Positions 59,054 to 64,000 of a stretch of 64,000 bases of DNA are shown in pieces. Within the stretch, counting starts at the first letter, position 1, and every line of letters begins with the position of its first letter. A program made the position numbers and the translations under genes. The stretch covers positions 1,557,501-1,621,500 of the forward strand of contig JAULJL010000029.1 of assembly GCA_030761205.1 (NCBI GenBank), given 5' to 3'. The stretch comes from Fremontodendron californicum (lineage: Eukaryota > Streptophyta > Magnoliopsida > Malvales > Malvaceae). The notes under the pieces were generated by a model. The model saw only the letters and a program-made list of their open reading frames with translations. It had not been told where the DNA came from and searched no databases.

Positions 59054-60607
59054 CTAGTTATTTTCAAAACAAGGATCAGAAAGAAAAACAACCTCTTCTT
59101 GAGTAACATGATTTTCCAAAAAGAGTTTGAGTCTTTGTCCATTTACCTTGAATACGTTACCATTTTTAGGATTCTCAATGTCAACTGCTCCATAATGATA
59201 CACATGCTTAACCACAAATGGGCAAGTCCATCTTGATCTCAACTTACCAGGAAATATGTGAGGTCTAGAATTATAAAGTAGAACTTTTTGCCCAACATCA
59301 AATGTTTTTCTTGAAATTAACTTGTCATGAAAGGCTTTAGTTCTTTCTTTATGAATTTTAGAATTCTCATATGCATCTTTGAATAAAGTTGGCCAGTAAA
59401 ATCCACATTGTAAAATTTTTGCAGCAGTTTTCTTTGATGAAAAATGACCACCACATGCCTCGGAATGACAAAACTTAATTACACTACTTACCTCATTGTC
59501 GGGAATGCATCTTCGAAAATTTTGATCAGGACAATATTTGAACAAGTAAGGGTCATCCCAGTAGAACTTCTTTACCTCATTCAGAAACTTCCTTTTATCT
59601 TGGGGGCTCCATTGAGAAGGAATTTTTCCCAAAAAGGAATATTTTAGCTCGGATGGCAATGGTTTTAAATCCAGCTTGGGCGGTTCAATAGTTGATGGTA
59701 CAGTGACATTTGTGAGTGATGGGAGTTCCTCAAACTTTTGTTTCCAACGATGCTTATCCTGAAAAGAATTTAACAAAGAATCAGTGTGTGAAATTTTTGA
59801 AGCATTATCAAACTCACATTCAATTAAATAAGCTTCTAAAGGATCATGGAATGTGGTAGTGGTGAGATGTTCATGAACAAGTTCTTCAATGAAATCCACT
59901 TCATGTACTTCTGAATCATCACCAGGTTGCTTGCAAATGTTGAACACATTTAATTCTAAAGTCATATTTCCAAAAGAAATGTTCAAAATACCATTCCTGC
60001 AATTTATCAGAGCATTAGAAGTTGCAAGAAATGGACGGCCTAATATAACAGGAATTTGAACATTTGGATTTGAAACAGGATGTGTGTCCAAAACAATAAA
60101 ATCAACAAGGAAGTAAAAATTATCAATTTGAACCAAAACATCTTCAACTATCCCTCGAGGAATTTTTACAGAACGATCAGCTAGTTGAAGTGTAACAGGT
60201 GTTTCCTTGAGTTCACCTAAACCTAACTGTTGATAAACAGAAAAAGGCAAAAGATTAACACTAGCACCAAGATCAAGCAATGCACGTTCTATTCTAGTGT
60301 TTCCAATGATGCATGAGATTGTTGGACATCCAGGATCTTTGAATTTTGGTGGAGTAAGGTGCTGAATGATTGAGCTCACACTTTCCGTCAGAAATGCTTT
60401 CTTTTGTACATTATGTTTCCTTTTAACTGTGCACATGTCCTTCAAAAATTTAGCATAAGATAGAACTTGTTTGATTGCATCCAATAAAGGAATGTTAATC
60501 TTAACTTGTTTGAAAAGTTCATAAATTTCTGCATTTTGATTCAAATTCTTTATTGTTTGCAACCTTTGAGGAAAAGGAGCAGGATGCATACCTTTTTCTT
60601 TGTCCAA
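59054..60607 (-). CDS. pol: Protease fused to integrase remnants, RT/RNase H and integrase core missing
   Basis: 517 codons without a stop. Residues 1-95 are the gag-protease linker (PFPQRL, LSYAKFLKD). The aspartic protease spans about 95-215 with LDLGASVNLLP (111-121; Asp-Leu-Gly, the Athila form) and IPVILGRPFLAT (185-196). Near 315-327 the start of RT (LKPLPSELKYSFLG) appears, then jumps at once to the region before integrase (WSPQDKRKFLNEVKKFYWDD) and its zinc-binding half with His381 and His388. The two Cys partners and the whole DDE core are deleted after residue 414, and the C-terminal integrase domain (SRW..PFVVKHVY, VNGQRLKLFLEN) follows. Both deletions keep the frame. Only the protease can be active. 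Confidence 0.9.
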   Translation of the reverse strand: MDKEKGMHPAPFPQRLQTIKNLNQNAEIYELFKQVKINIPLLDAIKQVLSYAKFLKDMCTVKRKHNVQKKAFLTESVSSIIQHLTPPKFKDPGCPTISCIIGNTRIERALLDLGASVNLLPFSVYQQLGLGELKETPVTLQLADRSVKIPRGIVEDVLVQIDNFYFLVDFIVLDTHPVSNPNVQIPVILGRPFLATSNALINCRNGILNISFGNMTLELNVFNICKQPGDDSEVHEVDFIEELVHEHLTTTTFHDPLEAYLIECEFDNASKISHTDSLLNSFQDKHRWKQKFEELPSLTNVTVPSTIEPPKLDLKPLPSELKYSFLGKIPSQWSPQDKRKFLNEVKKFYWDDPYLFKYCPDQNFRRCIPDNEVSSVIKFCHSEACGGHFSSKKTAAKILQCGFYWPTLFKDAYENSKIHKERTKAFHDKLISRKTFDVGQKVLLYNSRPHIFPGKLRSRWTCPFVVKHVYHYGAVDIENPKNGNVFKVNGQRLKLFLENHVTQEEVVFLSDPCFENN

Positions 60608-62031
60608 ATTTTCAAGAAGTTCAGACTTACCATCATCCTTACCAATACTTTTCGGAGGGGATCTTGGTCTTTTGATGGAATGTTTTTGTCAATTGCCTTT
60701 CCACTTCGAAGAGTTGTGATAGAACTGGCATTTTCCTGTTGAGTTTCATTGGAGCAAGAAACAAGACATTGAGTATAAGGGTTAGGCTGAGGTTGAGCAG
60801 GAAACTTACCTTTTTCTTGAGTGCGTAATGAAGCTGTCAATGTGGACAAGGTGTTTTTGATCTCATTGATGTCCTGTGAAGTTTGGTTATTCACATTTGC
60901 TTGTGTTTGCATGAATGCTTGCAATGTCTCTTCCAAGGTTTGTACACGTGAAGGTTGATAGGAAAAAGTGTTGCCCGGCTTTTGAGATTGTGGTACCTGA
61001 ACATGATTATTATTCCGCCAACTGAAGTTGGGATGATTTCTCCATTCAGGGTTATACGTTTCAGAGTAAGGAGAAGGAAAAGGCTTTTTAAATGTGTTTA
61101 TGGAATTTACTTGATCATGCAACGCTTCTTTAAGAATGGGAATGTTTGGACATTCAGAAGTGGGGTGTCCCATGATTTCACAAATTCCACAACTTTCTTC
61201 ATTTTTAACCGTTTTGACTTCTTTTACTTCTCTAAGTTCCATGGCTTCAATCTTTCTAGCCAAATTAGCTACTTTAGTTTTTATCTCATCTTCTTGACTA
61301 AAATGATATTTACCTCTGTTAGAAAAAAGATTAGATCTATTGGAACTTTCAGAGGAATTATCTGTGTGCCAGGCTTGAGAGTTATCTGCCAAATGGTCTA
61401 GGTAGTCAAAGGCTTCTTCAGGTTTTTTTTCTAGAAACTCACCGTTACACATTGTTTCAACAAATTGTTTAGTTTCGGGAGTTAAACTTTCATAAAAGAA
61501 ACTAATAAGACGCCATTTTTCAAAACCATGATGTGGGCAAGAACTTAACAAATCTTTAAAACGCTCCCAGCACTGAAAAAATGCTTCATTTTGATTTTGA
61601 TTGAAATTTTGAATCTGTCTTTTCAAAGCAGTAGTTTTATGTGCTGGGAAAAATTTCTTTAGAAACTCAGTTTGTAATTCTTGCCATGTGCCAATTGACC
61701 TTGGTTTTAAATTATGAAGCCAAATTTTTGCTTTATCTTTTAAAGAAAAAGGAAATAATTTTAGCTTGACAATTTCATTTGTACATTGTTGGTCATTAAA
61801 GGTGACACATACATCTTCGAAGTCTTTTAGAAACGAGTAAGCACTTTCCGATTCTAACCCATGGAAATTTGGAAGCAAAGCTATCATACCTGGTTTAAAA
61901 CGAAAGTTGTTCGCATTGAGAGGAAAAATAAAACAAGAGGGTGATGAGCTTCGAGTTGGTTGCAAGTAGTCACGCATGGTGCGTACTTGTCTGTTCTCAT
62001 CTTCAGCATGAACACTTTCATTGTCAGCCAT
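60550..62031 (-). CDS. gag: gag of element B
   Basis: 494 codons if started at MADNES (62031); the frame is open up to 62124. The retrotransposon gag domain covers about residues 65-185 from this start (FLKDFEDVC, LKLFPFSLKDKAKIWL, WQELQTEFLKKFFP, FFYESLTPETKQ), followed by a CCHC knuckle CGICEIMGHPTSEC and a Gln/Asn-rich tail. It should form the particle that packages the RNA. The end overlaps the next ORF in the -1 frame. Length and order are normal for Athila gag. It appears intact. Confidence 0.9.
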   Translation of the reverse strand: MADNESVHAEDENRQVRTMRDYLQPTRSSSPSCFIFPLNANNFRFKPGMIALLPNFHGLESESAYSFLKDFEDVCVTFNDQQCTNEIVKLKLFPFSLKDKAKIWLHNLKPRSIGTWQELQTEFLKKFFPAHKTTALKRQIQNFNQNQNEAFFQCWERFKDLLSSCPHHGFEKWRLISFFYESLTPETKQFVETMCNGEFLEKKPEEAFDYLDHLADNSQAWHTDNSSESSNRSNLFSNRGKYHFSQEDEIKTKVANLARKIEAMELREVKEVKTVKNEESCGICEIMGHPTSECPNIPILKEALHDQVNSINTFKKPFPSPYSETYNPEWRNHPNFSWRNNNHVQVPQSQKPGNTFSYQPSRVQTLEETLQAFMQTQANVNNQTSQDINEIKNTLSTLTASLRTQEKGKFPAQPQPNPYTQCLVSCSNETQQENASSITTLRSGKAIDKNIPSKDQDPLRKVLVRMMVSLNFLKIWTKKKVCILLLFLKGCKQ

Positions 62032-62146
62032 GGTAGGAGTTGTATTAGAAAGATTACCTGAAAAAGTTTCACAATAAAATCTAACTAAACGACGAGATCT
62101 AAAATCACGTCGCCAAACAAGCATAAAACAAAGTTAATATACAGAT

Positions 62147-62270
62147 TAGGCGGTATAACCAGCCAATAAAAATAAAACAAAGTTAATATACAATATAAAT
62201 ATAAATATATAGAAAATTAGGCGGTATAACCAGCCAATAAAAATAAAAATAGGCGGTATAACCAGCCAAT
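62147..62270 (-). repeat. Three ATTGGCTGGTTATACCGCC repeats in the leader of B
   Basis: Copies at 62147-62167, 62218-62238 and 62250-62270 (complement), located between PBS and gag. In A the same repeats are inside the LTR. Confidence 0.85.
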
Positions 62271-62311
62271 AAAAATAAATATACTTATAAACTTATATAC
62301 TAAGTATTGCC

Positions 62312-62329
62312 TCCCCGGCAACGGCGCCA
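62312..62329 (-). promoter_or_regulatory. Primer-binding site of element B
   Basis: TGGCGCCGTTGCCGGGGA on the minus strand, six bases after the LTR end. Confidence 0.85.
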
Positions 62330-62335
62330 AAAACT

Positions 62336-63846
62336 TGATGGAGACTCAATTAAGAGTTGTAAACCCAAGTGCAGGTTATGTTCAAGTAATAAATTCTCGG
62401 GTGTCCAAGGTCGAACCACAGGGAAGCGTATTAGTAAGTATAAGTTTATAAATATATAAGAAAAAGAAAGTAAACAAGATATTAGGGAATCAACAACAAA
62501 ATAAGATAAACAAGATATTAGAGAATAAAATAAAATAAATATAAAAAAAATTAAACAAGATATAAAAAAAACAATAAGAAAAGATGTTGAGGTTAGAGAA
62601 TCCACTCTTGGTGTTATGCTAAGATTAATCTTGTTTTATTACACAATTGAAATCCACACATAAGGGAGGTTCCAATCGGAAGGTTTAGCAATTCAGTCCA
62701 AATTGTCCAACGTCCATAGCATATGATATTATGTTCATTTGGTGTCCTCAAAACTCATAAAAAGAGTCCAAGCATTCCTTATGCCAAGGTATATGTCTAC
62801 AACAAATCAAGGTTATGAAACCAAGCATTTACTGTGCCATTTTCATTGTCAATAATGAATCAAGATCCCTACTTTGCAAGTATGATTTTAAACCAAAAGA
62901 AAATATTATCTATACTAGTGTTTATAAATGATGATTCATTTTAGCTCATGTTTAAGAGACTAACCTTAGCATTTACCAAAAGTTTCACCTCATCACCTCA
63001 ACAATATGATTAGCAACACATACTAGATATGAATAAAATGAAAAGAAATGTAAGAAGCATAAGTAAATAAAGAAAAAGAAAACTAGAGAAAGGAAAGAAG
63101 AAGAAAACTTAGAGAATTTTATTACAATGGCTAATATCCTACCAATGTACAATAATACTCTTACAATCATCCAAGGCCCTCTATTTATACACATTTTGGA
63201 GAGCTAAATGACAAGAGACAAGCTTTATAAATTTCAAAGGTAGGTATAATAGGTGGGTGCATTCTTCTAACAATTTTCGTCATATTGTATGACAATTCTG
63301 ATCAGCCAGCTTGATGGTCGATTTTGTCAATGTTGGAGGCTCGATCTGATCAAATGGTCTTCTAGAAAAATATACCCCTATCAGTTACGGATCCATAGCC
63401 GTTGGAATCAGATCATTTGCTCATGTGGATCGGAAGATATGGTCAAAATACCAAAACAGGTCAGCACAGACGTCATTGCACATCAGCCAACTTGATGGTC
63501 GATTTCGCTAGGGAAAACGACTCCGTTTCAAGAAGTGTAAAACATGAAAAAGATAGATATGCCTCTTAACTATGCACTGTAAAAATTTCAGCCTTAATGC
63601 TTCAGTGAAAGTCCAGATATAGCTGATATGGCAAAAGGTGTCGGAACTGGAACTAAATTGGATTTGCCCTTAATTCTTGATTTAACCTAGTAATCTGAAA
63701 TCACTCAAAGAAACTCGTGAAAAACACCAAATTACATAAAAATATAAAATATCATAAACACAATTAGACTAAGCAATAATAACTCGTATTTGACACAAAA
63801 CAATAATAAAACATAACTAAAAACTATATAATTATACGAGTTATCA
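62336..63846 (-). repeat. Element B 5' LTR, 1511 bp
   Basis: Identical to 53866-55376 except for three differences seen by eye (near 62407, 62547 and 63586). TATA box complement at 63181-63189. It contains two related blocks holding GACCATCAAG(T/C)TGGCTGAT upstream of the TATA box. Confidence 0.95.
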
Positions 63847-63851
63847 CTTCC
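63847..63851. repeat. Right target-site duplication of element B (CTTCC)
   Basis: Matches 53861-53865. Confidence 0.95.
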
Positions 63852-64000
63852 TCTTCAAACTCGATTTTCCCCTCTTCATAGAGTCGCATGATTTTATCCT
63901 TTAAACAAAGCACTTCTCCAGAGGCTGGCTAATCAAGCGATGATACTTGCAATAATTGGGTTCATCCAATTTATCAGCTTCTTCAGGTCGCTTCATTTCT
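63852..64000 (-). pseudogene. gag: gag C-terminal part of element C, frameshifted
   Basis: On the minus strand KRPEEADKLDEPNYCKYH then ISQPLEKCFV is a typical Tat gag knuckle with C-x2-H..C. A one-base loss after KCFV shifts the frame, and the following residues return in another frame (EEGKIEFEE). The gene continues beyond the window. Confidence 0.8.

Larger units (their letters stand above)
53866..63846 (-). mobile_element. Element B: very young non-autonomous Athila-type element with gag, reduced pol and ORF2-LOG cassette
   Basis: 9981 bp, LTRs of 1511 bp, CTTCC duplications, the same PBS as A. Only three differences between LTRs by eye, so it is very recent. On the minus strand: gag, protease-integrase-remnant fusion, ORF2, LOG, 3' region, polypurine tract. 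Reverse transcriptase, RNase H and the integrase core are missing, so mobility needs enzymes from another element. The different insertion site and target duplication show that A and B are separate transposition events and not a segmental duplication. Confidence 0.95.
43273..64000 (-). mobile_element. Element C: old Tat/Retand-like Ty3/gypsy element, interrupted by E4 and B
   Basis: Minus-strand pieces at 43273-45389, 50496-53865 and 63847-64000 join into one gag-pro-RT-RNase H-RNase H-integrase order once the nested insertions are removed. A second, archaeal-type RNase H and the Asp-Asn-Gly protease variant are Tat-lineage features. Numerous stops make it dead. It also continues to the left of E2 (17037 and below) and beyond the right edge of the window. 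Confidence 0.85.

Noticed and set aside
32238..63846. A and B as a single inverted segmental duplication
   Set aside because: Each has its own perfect target duplication (CCATG, CTTCC) in a different host element, and LTR lengths and internal regions differ.

Overview
The window is an AT-rich, gene-poor block of plant (most likely eudicot) nuclear DNA made almost entirely of nested LTR retrotransposons plus one old LINE. The evidence is plant Ty3/gypsy Tat/Ogre-type and Athila-type proteins, primer-binding sites of the types known from those lineages, TG..CA LTRs and 5-bp target-site duplications. No ordinary host gene with exons, no tRNA or rRNA gene and no CRISPR array was seen. The species cannot be named from the sequence alone.

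Layout. (1) 1-10297: the 5' part of a minus-strand Ogre-like element (E1): decayed gag, decayed extra ORF1, leader, PBS and a 5.1-kb LTR, inserted in a LINE. (2) 10298-12592: that decayed LINE, plus strand. (3) 12593-17042: tandem repeats and unclassified DNA, probably including the 3' region of an old Tat/Retand-like element C. (4) 17043-43267: E2, a pol-less Ogre-like element on the minus strand (target duplication ATAAT), with two gag modules and a large 55-bp minisatellite in its 3' region. (5) 32238-41041: element A, plus strand, nested in E2 (duplication CCATG). (6) 43268-64000: the pol, pro and gag of old element C on the minus strand, broken by E2, by the deletion derivative E4 (45390-50495) and by element B (53866-63846, minus strand, duplication CTTCC).

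The most interesting content is in A and B. These are two independently inserted, very young, non-autonomous Athila-type elements. Their two LTRs are nearly identical: about 9 differences in 1855 bp for A and 3 in 1511 bp for B, counted by eye. Neither encodes reverse transcriptase or an integrase core. Both carry, in the env position after the remains of pol, the same two-gene cassette: a 178-residue basic Cys4 protein of unknown function, and an intronless 215-residue LOG-family protein (LONELY GUY, the cytokinin riboside monophosphate phosphoribohydrolase family). B keeps a full gag and a 517-residue fusion in which RT/RNase H and the integrase core are missing without loss of frame. A is reduced further, to a C-terminal gag piece and the last 12 codons of pol. 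The pair therefore looks like a family of parasitic retrotransposons that depends on other elements for replication enzymes but maintains a hormone-activation-like gene and a possible nucleic-acid-binding protein.

Relative ages from nesting: C is oldest; E1, E2 and E4 are intermediate and decayed; A and B are youngest and have the only long intact reading frames. All coordinates come from reading the sequence by eye, without alignment software.
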